From Alloalcanivorax profundimaris (GTDB lineage: Bacteria; Pseudomonadota; Gammaproteobacteria; Pseudomonadales; Alcanivoracaceae), in contig NZ_JABJWH010000021.1 of assembly GCF_015265435.1 (NCBI RefSeq), forward strand, positions 62,001-126,000: a DNA stretch of 64,000 bases, read 5' to 3'. The notes under the pieces are model-generated. The model did not search any database. It was not told where the DNA came from and saw nothing but the letters and a program-made list of their open reading frames with translations. A program made the translations under genes and the position numbers. The stretch's first letter is position 1. Each line of letters opens with the position of its first letter. Positions 34,326 to 44,239 of the stretch are shown one piece after another.

Positions 34326-35140
34326 TACGCCTCTCCTCCAGTCTCGCCGGCGTCGGATCCGGCATCACCGGCGCCGTTCTGCTGCATGCGCTCCAGGTAG
34401 GGGCCGAAGCCCTTTTCACCGACCCAGAAGCGCACCAGATGACTTACGCCCTTGCTGGTCAGGGTGGCGCCGGCCAGGCCGTCCACCTTGTTTTCCGCGT
34501 TGGGCGTCTTGCCGTCGACAGTGCCCTTGATGACCTGAATGGCCACGTCGCCGTCTTCGTCGTAGATTTTCTTGCCTTCCCAGAGTGCCTTCCACTTGGG
34601 ATTGTCCACCTCGCCGCCAAGACCCGGGGTCTCGCCGTGCTGGTAGAAGCCCAGGCCGGCGATGGTCTTGGCGTCCGGCTCCAGGGCCATGAAGCCGTAG
34701 AGGGTGGACCACAGACCATAGCCGCGCACCGGCAGGATGATGCGGCTCAGGTCGCCGCTGTCATCACGGGCCAGGAACACCTCGGCCACGTCCGCCTGGC
34801 GCTTGATGCTGGCGATGTCCTCGTCGCCGCTGAGCGCCTCGCTCTGCTCCGGGTCCTTGGCGGCCTTGAGCTGGTCGTAGGAGTCCGGCTTGTCGACGTA
34901 CTCCCCAGTTTCCAGATCGACGAAGCGACGTTCAATGGTCTCGAACGCCGCCTGCACGTCCATGCCGGGCTGGTAGAGGCCGGCGGCCTGCAGAATGTTG
35001 ACGCGGCGGTCCAGGGTCTGGTTCTTCTGCTGCACGGGACGCAGGGTCACCGCGGCGGTGGACACCACCACGGCGCACACCAGACAGACCAGGAACGCGA
35101 CCGTGAGGGTTTTTGCTACGCTCTCTTTGTTTCCAGCCAT
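34325..35140 (-). CDS. nqrC: Na+-NQR subunit C (covalent FMN)
   Basis: 271 residues: one N-terminal membrane helix ([20 protein letters not shown]) and a periplasmic FMN_bind domain. The FMN attachment motif [12 protein letters not shown] is present, with Thr226 as the expected ApbE target. [17 protein letters not shown] is also family-typical. Start overlaps the nqrB stop by one base (TAATG). Confidence 0.97.
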   Translation of the reverse strand: MAGNKESVAKTLTVAFLVCLVCAVVVSTAAVTLRPVQQKNQTLDRRVNILQAAGLYQPGMDVQAAFETIERRFVDLETGEYVDKPDSYDQLKAAKDPEQSEALSGDEDIASIKRQADVAEVFLARDDSGDLSRIILPVRGYGLWSTLYGFMALEPDAKTIAGLGFYQHGETPGLGGEVDNPKWKALWEGKKIYDEDGDVAIQVIKGTVDGKTPNAENKVDGLAGATLTSKGVSHLVRFWVGEKGFGPYLERMQQNGAGDAGSDAGETGGEA

Positions 35141-36399
35141 TACACCGCTCCACCGGTCCGACGCAGGCGACGACGGATGTTCGCCTGGGTCACGAAGTAG
35201 TCAATCAGGGGCGCGCACAGGTTGCCGAACAGGATGGCCAGCATGATGCCTTCCGGGAAGGCCGGGTTGACCACCCGGATCAGTACCGTCATGACGCCGA
35301 TCAGCGCGCCGAAAATCAGCTTGCCGGTGTTGGTCATGGCCGCGGACACCGGGTCGGTGGCCATGAACACCAGGCCAAACGCCAGGCCACCCACGGTCAG
35401 GTGCCAGTACCAGGGCATGGCGAACATGGCGTTGGAGTCGCTGCCAATCGCGTTGAACAGGCTGCTCATGGCCACCACGCCGAGCAGCACGCCGAGCATG
35501 ATGCGCCAGGAGGCGATCTTGGTGAGCAGCAGGAAGGCCGCGCCCAGGCCGATGGCGATCACCGAGGTTTCGCCGATGCAGCCCTGGATGCCGCCCAGGA
35601 AGGTGTCCATCCAGGCCAGGCTCTGGGTGGCGCCGTTGGCGCTCGCGGACAGGGCGTTCTCGGACAGGCCGGCGGCGAAGTTCAGGTCGCCGTTGGCGGC
35701 CAGGCCCAGGGGGGTGGCGCCGGAGAAGTTGTCCACGGCGGTCCAGATGGCGTCGCCGGACATTTGCGCCGGGTAGGCGAAGTAAAGGAAGGCACGGCCC
35801 ACCAGCGCCGGGTTGAGGAAGTTCTTGCCGGTGCCGCCGAACACTTCCTTGCCGATCACCACGCCGAAGGACACGCCCAGCACCACCTGCCAGAGCGGAA
35901 TCGCCGGCGGCAGGATCAGGGTGAACAGGATGCCGGTGACGAAGAAGCCTTCGTTCACCTCATGGCCGCGCTTCCAGGCGAACAGCGCCTCCCAGAAGAA
36001 GCCGGTGAGGTAAACGGCGATCAGGATCGGCACGTAGTAGACCAGGCCGTGCAGCAGGTTGGCCCAGAAACTCTGGTAGTCGAAGCCGGTGAGCGCCATC
36101 ACCAGGTCCGCGCGCCAGCCGGGGATGGCGTCGTAGCCGAACTCGGTGATCTGCAGGTTGGCCTGGTAGCCGGTGTTGTACAGGCCGAACAGGATCGCCG
36201 GGAAGGTGGCGAACCACACGGTCATCATGATCCGCTTGAGGTCGATGCCGTCGCGCACGTGGGCCGCGGACCGGGTCACCGAGTCCGGGCTGTACAGCAT
36301 GGTGTCGAACATCTCGAAGAAGACGTAGTACTTCTCGAGCTTGCCGCCCTCGTGGAAGTGAGGCGCGATTTTGTCGTCGATGTAGTTTCTCAGGCCCAT
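35140..36399 (-). CDS. nqrB: Na+-NQR subunit B (covalent FMN, quinone reduction)
   Basis: 419 residues, many membrane helices. The FMN attachment motif DNFSGATPLGL is present (Thr229, expected ApbE target), as are NTGYQANL and GKEVFGGTGKNFLNPAL, which are conserved in NqrB. It takes part in sodium translocation and quinone reduction. It begins one base after the nqrA stop. Confidence 0.97.
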   Translation of the reverse strand: MGLRNYIDDKIAPHFHEGGKLEKYYVFFEMFDTMLYSPDSVTRSAAHVRDGIDLKRIMMTVWFATFPAILFGLYNTGYQANLQITEFGYDAIPGWRADLVMALTGFDYQSFWANLLHGLVYYVPILIAVYLTGFFWEALFAWKRGHEVNEGFFVTGILFTLILPPAIPLWQVVLGVSFGVVIGKEVFGGTGKNFLNPALVGRAFLYFAYPAQMSGDAIWTAVDNFSGATPLGLAANGDLNFAAGLSENALSASANGATQSLAWMDTFLGGIQGCIGETSVIAIGLGAAFLLLTKIASWRIMLGVLLGVVAMSSLFNAIGSDSNAMFAMPWYWHLTVGGLAFGLVFMATDPVSAAMTNTGKLIFGALIGVMTVLIRVVNPAFPEGIMLAILFGNLCAPLIDYFVTQANIRRRLRRTGGAV

Positions 36400-36400
36400 C

Positions 36401-37747
36401 TCAGCTCTCCGCCTCGATCGTGGTCAGGTTGTCGCGCAGGATCGGCCCGTACTCGTACTTGCCGGGGCACACATAGGTGCACAGGGCCAGGTCCTCCTCC
36501 ACCAGCTCCAGGGCGCCCAGCGCCGTGGCGCTGTCGGTGTCGCCGACGATCAGCGAGCGCAGCAGCTGGGTGGGCAGAATGTCGAGCGGCATGACCTGCT
36601 CGTAGGCGCCGATCGGCACCATCGCCCGTTCACTGCCGTTGGTGGTGGTGGTGAGGTTGAAGCGCTTGCCGGGCATCAGCTTGGACAGGTAGATGTTCAT
36701 CACCGAGAAGCGGTTCATGCCGGGGGAGATGTAGCCCAGCAGATCCCGGTCGCGGCCTTCGCGCAGCACCGTCACCTGGTTGGCGACACGGCTCAGGTAC
36801 ATCAGCGGACCGCGGGCGTGGTGGCCGTTGAACACGGACCCGCCGATCAGGCGATTGTCGCCGTCCTTGAGTTCACCGCGCGTGAAGTCCTCGAGGCTGG
36901 CGCCGACGCGGGTGCGCAGCAGACGCGGGGTCTTCACCTGCGGGCCGGTGAGGGCCAGCACTCGGTCGGTGGCGATGGAGCCGGTGGTGAACAGCTTGCC
37001 GATGGCGATCACCTCCTGGTAGCCCAGGCTCCATACGGTTTTTTGCATGCTCACCGGATCCAGATGATGGATATGGGTGCCGGCGTTGCCCGCCGGATGC
37101 TTGCCACCGAAGGCCTGCTCGCGGATCTGGCCCTCGGCGAAGGACGGCAGATCGCCGCCGGCCGCCTTGCACACCCACACCGGACCGTCGGTGAGGCGGG
37201 TCAGGACGGTGAGGCCGTGGCGGAAGCTCTCTTCGTTCTCCTTGATCACCACCGCCGGGTCCTGGGCCAGGGGGTTGGTGTCGATGGCGGTGACGAAGAT
37301 GGAGTTGGGGGCGCTGCCCGGCGCCGGCACCTTGCCGTAGGGGCGGGTGCGCAGCAGGGTCCACTCGCCGGAGTCGACCAGTTGCGTCTGCACGGCTTCC
37401 CGGTCCAGGGAGGCCAGGGACGCCGGGTCGTGGGCGGTGAAGGTGATTTCCTCCTCCTGGTCGGCGATTTCGATCACCACGGACTGGAGAACGCGCTTGT
37501 GGCCGCGGTTCACGGCGGTGACCTTGCCGCCGGCGGGCGCGGTGTATTTCACACCGTCGGTCTTTTTATCCGTGAAGAGCAGCTGGCCCTTCTTGACCGT
37601 GTCGCCTTCGCGGACCTCCATGGTCGGTTTCATCCCCACGTAGTCGCCGCCGAGCACGGCGACAGAACGGACCTGATGACCCTCCTCGATCGCCTGGCGC
37701 GGCGCACCGGCGATGGGAAGGTCAAGCCCCTTCTTGATTTTGATCAT
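36401..37747 (-). CDS. nqrA: Na+-NQR subunit A
   Basis: 448 residues, soluble subunit with an Nqr-A family start ([20 protein letters not shown]) and RnfC-like folds; [20 protein letters not shown] and [20 protein letters not shown] are characteristic. First gene of nqrABCDEF-apbE-nqrM; Na+-NQR couples NADH:ubiquinone oxidation to sodium export, fitting a marine or salt-tolerant lifestyle. Confidence 0.97.
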   Translation of the reverse strand: MIKIKKGLDLPIAGAPRQAIEEGHQVRSVAVLGGDYVGMKPTMEVREGDTVKKGQLLFTDKKTDGVKYTAPAGGKVTAVNRGHKRVLQSVVIEIADQEEEITFTAHDPASLASLDREAVQTQLVDSGEWTLLRTRPYGKVPAPGSAPNSIFVTAIDTNPLAQDPAVVIKENEESFRHGLTVLTRLTDGPVWVCKAAGGDLPSFAEGQIREQAFGGKHPAGNAGTHIHHLDPVSMQKTVWSLGYQEVIAIGKLFTTGSIATDRVLALTGPQVKTPRLLRTRVGASLEDFTRGELKDGDNRLIGGSVFNGHHARGPLMYLSRVANQVTVLREGRDRDLLGYISPGMNRFSVMNIYLSKLMPGKRFNLTTTTNGSERAMVPIGAYEQVMPLDILPTQLLRSLIVGDTDSATALGALELVEEDLALCTYVCPGKYEYGPILRDNLTTIEAES

Positions 37748-37974
37748 AGTGTCTCGCCCACGTTGCGTGTTGCTGAAGTCGAGCGGCGCTTTCCCCGGGG
37801 ACCGCTGAATCGCGGTGGAGGCGGGAAGGCGCGCGGAAACCGGCAGAAAGCGTCAGGAACACCCGTTCGGGAAGTCCGGGCACCAAGCTCCGGAGAGGCC
37901 GGCGCCGGGCCGGCGCGCGACATTATAATGACCGACCGGTCCGGATGCCAGGATTGCCCGTGTGGGTATTCCCG

Positions 37975-38002
37975 AAAAAAAGCCCGCGGAAGCGGGCTTT
38001 TT
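37975..38002. terminator. Bidirectional-looking terminator after the GAPDH gene
   Basis: Stem AGCCCGC / GCGGGCT, loop GGAA, flanked by A residues on one side and T residues on the other. It ends the GAPDH transcript (stop at 38014) on the minus strand just upstream of nqrA. Confidence 0.85.
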
Positions 38003-38013
38003 CCTCTGACCGG

Positions 38014-39471
38014 TCAGTCTTTCGGGTAAATGGGGTATACCACCCCGGACAGTTGCTGCAGCAGGCGCACCACCTGGCAGCTGTACCCGAATTCGTTGTC
38101 GTACCACACGTACAGCACGCAGTGGCGGCCATTGTTGACAATGGTGGCCTCGGCGTCGATGACGGCGGCGTGACGGGAGCCGACGAAGTCGGTGGAGACC
38201 GCGTCCGGGCTGCTGATGAAGTCGATCTGACGCTGCAGCGGCGAATGCAGGCTCACCCAGCGCAGGTAATCATTCAGCTCTTCGAGCGTGGTTTCCTTGC
38301 CCAGGGTCAAGTTCAGGATCGCCATGGACACGTCCGGGGTCGGCACCCGGATGGAATTGCCGGTGAGCCGGCCGGCCAGATCCGGCAGCGCCTTGGCGGC
38401 GGCGGTGGCGGCCCCGGTTTCGGTGAGCACCATGTTCAACGGCGCGGCGCGACCACGACGCGGACCCTTGTGGAAGTTATCCAGCAGGTTCTGGTCGTTG
38501 GTGTAGGAGTGCACCGTTTCCACGTGGCCCACTTCGATGCCGAACTTGTCGTTCAGCGCCTTGAGCGGCGGCACGATGGCGTTGGTGGTGCAGCTGGCCA
38601 GGGACAGGATGGTGTCCTCGGCGGTGACCAGGTCGTGGTTGACGCCGGGCACGATGTTCTTGAGGTCGCCCTTGCCGGGCGCGGTGAGGATCACGCGCTG
38701 CACGCCGGCGCACTGCAAGTGCTGGGAAAGACCCTCGCGATCCCGCCATTTGCCGGTGTTGTCCACCAGGATGGCGTTGTTGATGCCGTACTGGGTGTAA
38801 TCCACCTTGGACGGATCGTTGGCGTAGATCACCTTGATGTAGTTGCCGTTGGCGATGATGGCGTTTTCTTCCTCATCGACGGCGATGGTGCCGGCGAACG
38901 GACCGTGCACGGAGTCGCGGCGCAGCAGGCTGGCGCGCTTCTGCAGGTCTTCCTTGCCGGATTCGCGGACCACGACGGCCTTCAGGCGCAGGCCGTCGCC
39001 GGAGCCGGTCTTCTCGATCAGCAGGCGGGCCAGCAGGCGGCCGATGCGGCCGAAGCCGTACAGCACCACGTCGGTCTGGCCGGGCAGGTCCACCTTGTCG
39101 TTGACCGCTTCCGCCAGTTCCTCGCGGACGAAGTCCTCCACGGACAGGCCGCGGTTGTCCTTCTTGTAGGCCACCGCCAGCTTGCCGATGTCGATGCGGC
39201 TGGGGCCGATGTCCAGCTTGGACACTTCCTGCAGAATCGGGAAGGAGTCGACCACGGACAGGCCGCTCTCGAACAGCTCGGACCCTTCGATCTGCTTAAC
39301 GAAACGGTGGGTCTTGAGGATCTGGATCACGGAATTGTTGACCAGGGAGCGGCTGTACACCGAGGTGGTCACATTCTTTTCCCGGTAGAGACGGCCGATC
39401 ATGGGGATCATGGCCTCGGCGATCTCTTCGCGGTTTTTCCAGCGTCCGAAGTGGTCTTCCAGTTTGTTCAC
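38014..39471 (-). CDS. Glyceraldehyde-3-phosphate dehydrogenase, long (about 480-residue) class
   Basis: 485 residues, start GTG after GAGAGGCGCCCC. An N-terminal extension of about 125 residues precedes the NAD-binding fold (DVVLYGFGRIGRLLARLLIE). The catalytic cysteine is in SLASCTTNAIVPPLKAL and the C-terminal signature is VLYVWYDNEFGYSCQVVRLL. This long class occurs beside nqr and mfd in Pseudomonas (PA3001), and the same neighbours are kept here. It may act in gluconeogenesis more than glycolysis, but the sequence cannot show direction. Confidence 0.93.
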   Translation of the reverse strand: MNKLEDHFGRWKNREEIAEAMIPMIGRLYREKNVTTSVYSRSLVNNSVIQILKTHRFVKQIEGSELFESGLSVVDSFPILQEVSKLDIGPSRIDIGKLAVAYKKDNRGLSVEDFVREELAEAVNDKVDLPGQTDVVLYGFGRIGRLLARLLIEKTGSGDGLRLKAVVVRESGKEDLQKRASLLRRDSVHGPFAGTIAVDEEENAIIANGNYIKVIYANDPSKVDYTQYGINNAILVDNTGKWRDREGLSQHLQCAGVQRVILTAPGKGDLKNIVPGVNHDLVTAEDTILSLASCTTNAIVPPLKALNDKFGIEVGHVETVHSYTNDQNLLDNFHKGPRRGRAAPLNMVLTETGAATAAAKALPDLAGRLTGNSIRVPTPDVSMAILNLTLGKETTLEELNDYLRWVSLHSPLQRQIDFISSPDAVSTDFVGSRHAAVIDAEATIVNNGRHCVLYVWYDNEFGYSCQVVRLLQQLSGVVYPIYPKD

Positions 39472-39605
39472 GGGGCGCCTCTCAGTCAGGTTCTGCAGGT
39501 CGGTTTACCGGTCCTCGGGGGACCGGACCCGGGGCGCGCGCATGATAGCGCCAAACGCCGGCCGCATCCAGCGGTGCCGCGACCCGGTGGTCGCTCGTGT
39601 GCCGG

Positions 39606-40481
39606 TTACACCAGCTCCTCGCCGGGGCGCAGGCGCATCAGCCCCTCCTGGGCCACGGTGGCCACCAGCACGCCGTCGCGGCGGTGGATGTTGCCGAAGG
39701 TCAGGCCCCGGGCGCCAGCGGCGCCGGGGCTCTGGCAGTCATAGAGCAGCCAGTCGTCGACCCGGAAATCGTCGTAGAACCACATGGTGTGGTCGAGGCT
39801 GGCGCACTGCACGTTGCTCTGCCAGAAGGTCATGTCGTGGGGCTGCATGGCGGTGCCCATGAAACCGTAGTCGGAGCAGTAGGCGAGCAGCGCCCGCTGG
39901 GTCATGCGGTCCGCTTCCACGGTGTCGCCCACCTTGAACCAGAAGCGCTTGACCGGCTCCCGGGATTCCGGCTCGAAGGCGTCGCGGGGGGTCACCGGGC
40001 GGAACGACAGGGGCCGCTCGCGGAGGAAGTCGTCGCGGAACTGCTTGGGAATCCGGTCGGCCATGCGCAGGCGGGCCTGCTCATCGGTTTCCAGTTCCTC
40101 CGGGGCGGGCACCTCGGGCATGGGCGCCTGGTGCCGGGCGCCCTCCTCTTCCACCTGGAAGGAAGCGGCCAGGCTGAAAATGGGACGACCGTGCTGAATG
40201 GCGTTCACGCGCCGGGTGGTGAAGCTCTTGCCATCGCGGATGCGGTCCACGTCGTAGATCACCGGGCGGCGGATGTCGCCGGGGCGCAGGAAGTAGGCGT
40301 GCAGGGAATGCACCGGCCGCTCCTCCGGCACCGTCATGGACGCCGCCAGCAGCGCCTGGCCGGCCACCAGGCCGCCGAAGATGCTGCGCTGGCCGTTGGC
40401 CTCGCTTTGTCCCCGGAACAGATTGTCTTCCAGGGGCTCCAGGCTGAAGCGCTGCATCAATTCGCGAACCGATTCTTTCAT
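39606..40481 (-). CDS. tesB: Acyl-CoA thioesterase II (TesB)
   Basis: 291 residues, double hot-dog fold. Family signatures: MQRFSLEPLEDNLFRGQSE, FGGLVAGQALLAASMTVPEE, VHSLHAYFLRPGD, YDVDRIRDGKSFTTRRVNAI, and the second half ASLDHTMWFYDDFRVDDWLL. It hydrolyses medium- and long-chain acyl-CoA, and so may help manage fatty-acid flux. Divergent from mfd across a short gap that holds a single REP. Confidence 0.95.
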   Translation of the reverse strand: MKESVRELMQRFSLEPLEDNLFRGQSEANGQRSIFGGLVAGQALLAASMTVPEERPVHSLHAYFLRPGDIRRPVIYDVDRIRDGKSFTTRRVNAIQHGRPIFSLAASFQVEEEGARHQAPMPEVPAPEELETDEQARLRMADRIPKQFRDDFLRERPLSFRPVTPRDAFEPESREPVKRFWFKVGDTVEADRMTQRALLAYCSDYGFMGTAMQPHDMTFWQSNVQCASLDHTMWFYDDFRVDDWLLYDCQSPGAAGARGLTFGNIHRRDGVLVATVAQEGLMRLRPGEELV

Positions 40482-40525
40482 TGTCTGCCTCTGCGTATAC
40501 CGAGCGGCGGGATGCTACCACAATC

Positions 40526-40548
40526 ATCGCGGCTAAAGCCGCTCCTAC
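40526..40548 (-). repeat. Single REP between tesB and mfd
   Basis: One minus-strand REP (core GCGGCTAAAGCCGCTCCTA). Unlike the others it lies between divergent genes, near both promoters. Confidence 0.85.
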
Positions 40549-40610
40549 GGTGAAGCCTCATGAACCCGTCACGCGGCTGCGTTACAATGCGCGCCCTCGA
40601 TGGAGGCACG

Positions 40611-43600
40611 ATGACCCTGTTACCCGATACTCCCCTGTTTCCCGCCGGCGCCGAGCACTTCAAGGATTGGCGCGGGCTTTCCGACGGCAGCCTGGCGGCG
40701 GTGCTCACCCAGGTGGCGCGCTCCCTGGACGGCCCCCTGGTGGTGGCCGCGCCGGGCAGCGGCCGCGCCCAGCAACTGGCCGACGCGCTGAGCTTTTATC
40801 TGGCAGGCAACCCTGTGGCAGGCACCCCTGTGGCAGGCACCCCTGTGGCGGGCGACGCCACCGGGGGCACCGGCGGCGCGCCGGACCTGCCGGTGATGCT
40901 GTTCCCGGACTGGGAGACCCTGCCCTACGACCTGTTCAGTCCCCACCAGGACATCGTCAGCGATCGCATCCGGGTGCTCAACTGGCTGCGCGGCGCCCGC
41001 GCCGGGGTGCTGGTGGTGCCCATCAACACCTTGATGCAACGGCTGGCGCCGCCGTCGCACATCGGCGGCAACAGCTTCATGCTGCGCGTGGGCGAGGCGT
41101 TCGACATGGAGCGCACCCGCTCGCAGCTGGTGGATTGCGGCTACCGGCAGCGCGACAACGTCTACGAGCACGGCGAGTTCGCCGTGCGCGGCGCCATCAT
41201 GGACGTGTTCCCCATGGGCTCCACCCAGCCGTTCCGGGTGGAGCTGTTCGACGACGACATCGAATCCCTGCGCCTGTTCGACCCGGAAAGCCAGCGCTCC
41301 ACCGGCCAGGTCGACGAGATCAACCTGCTGCCCGCCGCCGAGTACCCGCTCAGCGCCGAGGGCATTCGCCGTTTCCGCACCGCCTTCCGCGACACCTTCG
41401 ACGTGGACCCGCGCCATGTGCCGCTCTACCAGGACGTGTCCGAGGGCATCGCCGCGCCGGGGCTGGAGTACTACCTGCCGCTGTTCTTCGACGGCCTGGC
41501 CACCCTGTTCGACTACCTGCCGGACAACGCCCGGGCCCTGGAGATGGCCGGCTGCGAGGAGGCCGCCAGCCACTTCTGGGACGAAGTGGGCGCCCGCTAC
41601 GAGTCGCGCCGCCACGACATCCACCGGCCGGTGCTGCCGCCGGCGCGGCTGTTCCTGCGCCCGGACGAGCTGGACGCGGCCTGGAAGGGGCTGCCCCGGG
41701 CCCGCCAGCGCGACAGCGACCAGGCGGTGTCGTTCCGGGTGCAGGCGCCACCGTCGGTGGCCGCCGACCCGCGCGCCCGCAACCCGCTGGCGCCGCTGCA
41801 CACCTTCGCCGACGAGCACCCGGACACCCGCATCCTGGTGGTGGCCGAGACCGCCGGCCGCCGGGAAGCCCTGCTGGAGCTGATGCAGAAGATCGGCATC
41901 CAGCCGGCGCTCAAGGACGGCTGGGCGGACTTCATCGCCGACCCGCAACGCTGGAACCTGACCCGGGGCGAGCTGGACGCCGGCTTTTACGCCCCGGAAC
42001 ACGAACTGCTGGTGGTCAGCGAGAGCGAGCTGTACGGCGAGCGGGTGATGCAGCGCCGCCGCCGGCGCACCAGCGAGGACAGCGGCAACGATCTGGGCAT
42101 CCGCTCCCTGGGCGAGCTCAGCATCGGCGCGGCGGTGGTGCACCTGGACCATGGCGTGGGCCGCTACCAGGGCCTGACCCACATGACCGTGGACGGCCAG
42201 CCCCATGAATTCCTGCTGCTGGAATACGCCGGCGGCGACAAGCTTTACGTGCCGGTGTCGTCGCTGCACCTGATCAGCCGCTACGGCGGCGGCGACCACC
42301 CGCCCCTGAACCGGCTGGGCACCGAGCAATGGAGCAAGGCGCGCCAGAAGGCCGCCGAGAAGATCAACGACGTGGCCGCCGAGTTGCTCAACACCTACGC
42401 CCGCCGGGAGGCCCGCCAGGGCCGGCCGTTCGGCGTCGAGTCGGAGGACTACGAGCGCTTCGCCAGCGGTTTCCCGTTCGAGGAAACGCCCGACCAGGAG
42501 GCCGCCATCCGCGCCGTGATCAGCGACATGCAGCTGGCCAAGCCCATGGACCGGCTGGTGTGCGGCGACGTGGGCTTCGGCAAGACCGAGGTGGCCATGC
42601 GCGCCGCCTTCGTGGCGGTGCAGAGCGGCGCCCAGGTGGCGGTGCTGGTGCCCACCACCCTGCTCGCCCAGCAGCATTACGAGTCCTTCGTGGACCGCTT
42701 CGCCGACTGGCCGGTGAACATCGAGGTGCTGTCGCGGTTCCGCAGCGCCAAGGAAAAAGCCGAGGTGCTCGACCGGCTCAAGGCCGGCAAGGTGGACATC
42801 ATCGTCGGCACCCACCAGTTGCTGCAGGAAAGCGTGTCGTTCTCCGACCTGGGCCTGATCATCGTCGACGAGGAGCACCGCTTCGGGGTGCGCCACAAGG
42901 AACGGCTCAAGGAACTGCGCGCCGAGTGCGACATTCTCACGCTCACCGCCACGCCGATTCCACGCACCCTGAACATGGCCATGAGCGGCATGCGCGACAT
43001 TTCCATCATCGCCACGGCGCCGCAGAAACGGCTGTCGGTGAAGACCTTCGTGCAGCAGAGGGATTCCACCGCCATCAAGGAAGCGATCCTGCGCGAGCTG
43101 CTGCGCGGCGGCCAGGTCTATTACCTGCACAACGACATCGACACCATGGCGCGCACCGCCGAGGAACTGCGCAAGATGGTGCCGGACGCGCGGGTCGGCA
43201 TCGCCCACGGGCAGATGCGCGAGCGCGAGCTGGAAGCGGTGATGAGCGACTTCTACCACCGCCGCTTCAACGTGCTGGTGTGCACCACCATCATCGAGAC
43301 CGGTATCGACGTGCCCAGCGCCAACACCATCATCATCGAGCGCGCCGACAAGCTCGGCCTGGCCCAGCTGCACCAGCTGCGCGGCCGGGTGGGTCGCAGC
43401 CACCACCAGGCCTACGCCTACCTGATCACCCCCAGCCCGCGGGCCATGACCAAGGATGCCCTCAAACGCCTGGAGGCCATCGAGCAGGCCACCGATCTGG
43501 GCGCCGGCTTCGTGCTGGCCAGCCAGGACCTGGAGATTCGCGGCGCCGGCGAGCTGCTCGGCGAGGAGCAGCACGGCAACATGGAAGCGATCGGTTTCTC

Positions 43601-44126
43601 ACTGTACATGGAGATGCTGGAACAGGCGGTGGAAGCGCTCAAGAACGGCGAGCAGCCGGACACCGCCAAGCCGCTGTCCGGCGGGCCGGAGGTAAACCTG
43701 CGCATTCCGGCGCTGATCCCGGAGGATTACCTGCCGGACGTGTTCACCCGGCTGACGCTGTACAAGCGCATCGCCGGCTGCAAGACCACGGAACAATTGG
43801 AAGAGCTGCAGGTGGAGATGATCGACCGCTTCGGCCTGCTGCCGGAGCCGCTCAAGAACCTGTTCCGGGTCACCGCCCTGCGCCAGCGCGCCGAGGCCCT
43901 GGGCATTACAAGGCTGGACGCCCACCCGCGCGGCGGCAAGCTGGAGTTCGCCGAGCGCACGCCGGTGGACCCGCTCACCATCGTCAAGCTGGTGCAGTCC
44001 GGGCCCAACCTCTACAAGCTGGAGGGCGCCAGCACCCTGCGCTTCGAGCTGGAGTCGGAGACCGCCGCCGAGCGCTTCGAGGTGGTGGAGGGGGTGTTGG
44101 GGCGGTTGTCCGGTGGCCGCGGTTGA
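40611..44126 (+). CDS. mfd: Transcription-repair coupling factor Mfd
   Basis: About 1171 residues; the ATG at 40611 with TGGAGGCACG upstream begins the usual Mfd N-terminus. Order: UvrB-like module, RNA-polymerase-interacting CarD-like domain (IGAAVVHLDHGVGRYQGLTH), translocase with Walker A (CGDVGFGKTEVAMRAAF), DEEH box (IVDEEHRFGVRHKERL) and the TRG region, then the C-terminal TRCF domain. Mfd removes stalled RNA polymerase and recruits UvrA. An unusual in-frame 15-base tandem repeat near residue 66 encodes NPVAG-TPVAG-TPVAG in a loop. The stop codon abuts a REP. Confidence 0.97.
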   Translation: MTLLPDTPLFPAGAEHFKDWRGLSDGSLAAVLTQVARSLDGPLVVAAPGSGRAQQLADALSFYLAGNPVAGTPVAGTPVAGDATGGTGGAPDLPVMLFPDWETLPYDLFSPHQDIVSDRIRVLNWLRGARAGVLVVPINTLMQRLAPPSHIGGNSFMLRVGEAFDMERTRSQLVDCGYRQRDNVYEHGEFAVRGAIMDVFPMGSTQPFRVELFDDDIESLRLFDPESQRSTGQVDEINLLPAAEYPLSAEGIRRFRTAFRDTFDVDPRHVPLYQDVSEGIAAPGLEYYLPLFFDGLATLFDYLPDNARALEMAGCEEAASHFWDEVGARYESRRHDIHRPVLPPARLFLRPDELDAAWKGLPRARQRDSDQAVSFRVQAPPSVAADPRARNPLAPLHTFADEHPDTRILVVAETAGRREALLELMQKIGIQPALKDGWADFIADPQRWNLTRGELDAGFYAPEHELLVVSESELYGERVMQRRRRRTSEDSGNDLGIRSLGELSIGAAVVHLDHGVGRYQGLTHMTVDGQPHEFLLLEYAGGDKLYVPVSSLHLISRYGGGDHPPLNRLGTEQWSKARQKAAEKINDVAAELLNTYARREARQGRPFGVESEDYERFASGFPFEETPDQEAAIRAVISDMQLAKPMDRLVCGDVGFGKTEVAMRAAFVAVQSGAQVAVLVPTTLLAQQHYESFVDRFADWPVNIEVLSRFRSAKEKAEVLDRLKAGKVDIIVGTHQLLQESVSFSDLGLIIVDEEHRFGVRHKERLKELRAECDILTLTATPIPRTLNMAMSGMRDISIIATAPQKRLSVKTFVQQRDSTAIKEAILRELLRGGQVYYLHNDIDTMARTAEELRKMVPDARVGIAHGQMRERELEAVMSDFYHRRFNVLVCTTIIETGIDVPSANTIIIERADKLGLAQLHQLRGRVGRSHHQAYAYLITPSPRAMTKDALKRLEAIEQATDLGAGFVLASQDLEIRGAGELLGEEQHGNMEAIGFSLYMEMLEQAVEALKNGEQPDTAKPLSGGPEVNLRIPALIPEDYLPDVFTRLTLYKRIAGCKTTEQLEELQVEMIDRFGLLPEPLKNLFRVTALRQRAEALGITRLDAHPRGGKLEFAERTPVDPLTIVKLVQSGPNLYKLEGASTLRFELESETAAERFEVVEGVLGRLSGGRG
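40806..40850 (+). repeat. Three 15-base tandem repeats inside mfd
   Basis: Units GGCAACCCTGTGGCA, GGCACCCCTGTGGCA and GGCACCCCTGTGGCG, in frame. They encode repeats of G-(N/T)-P-V-A in the linker before LPVMLFPDWETLPYDLF. Repeat-number change would keep the frame. Confidence 0.9.
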
Positions 44127-44219
44127 TCGCGACTAAAGCGGAACGCCGCCCGGTCGCTCCTACAGCTGTCGGAGAGGTGTTGTAGGAGCGACCGGGCGGC
44201 GTTCCGCTTCAGTCGCGAT
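44126..44219. repeat. Pair of extended REP variants
   Basis: Two 38-base elements, 44126-44163 (minus) and 44182-44219 (plus), inverted around an 18-base loop. They keep the usual REP ends (TAGGAGCGAC and GTCGCGAT-type) but carry about 15 extra central bases (CGGGCGGCGTTCCGC), so each has a longer arm. The pair can form a hairpin of about 94 bases after mfd. Confidence 0.85.
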
Positions 44220-44239
44220 TAGCCCTGGCCGCGCCGGCG

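Noticed and set aside
40620-43574. 984-codon open frame on the strand opposite mfd
   Set aside because: Shadow frame from high GC at third positions; composition is low-complexity His/Val/Gly/Ala-rich and mfd is certain.
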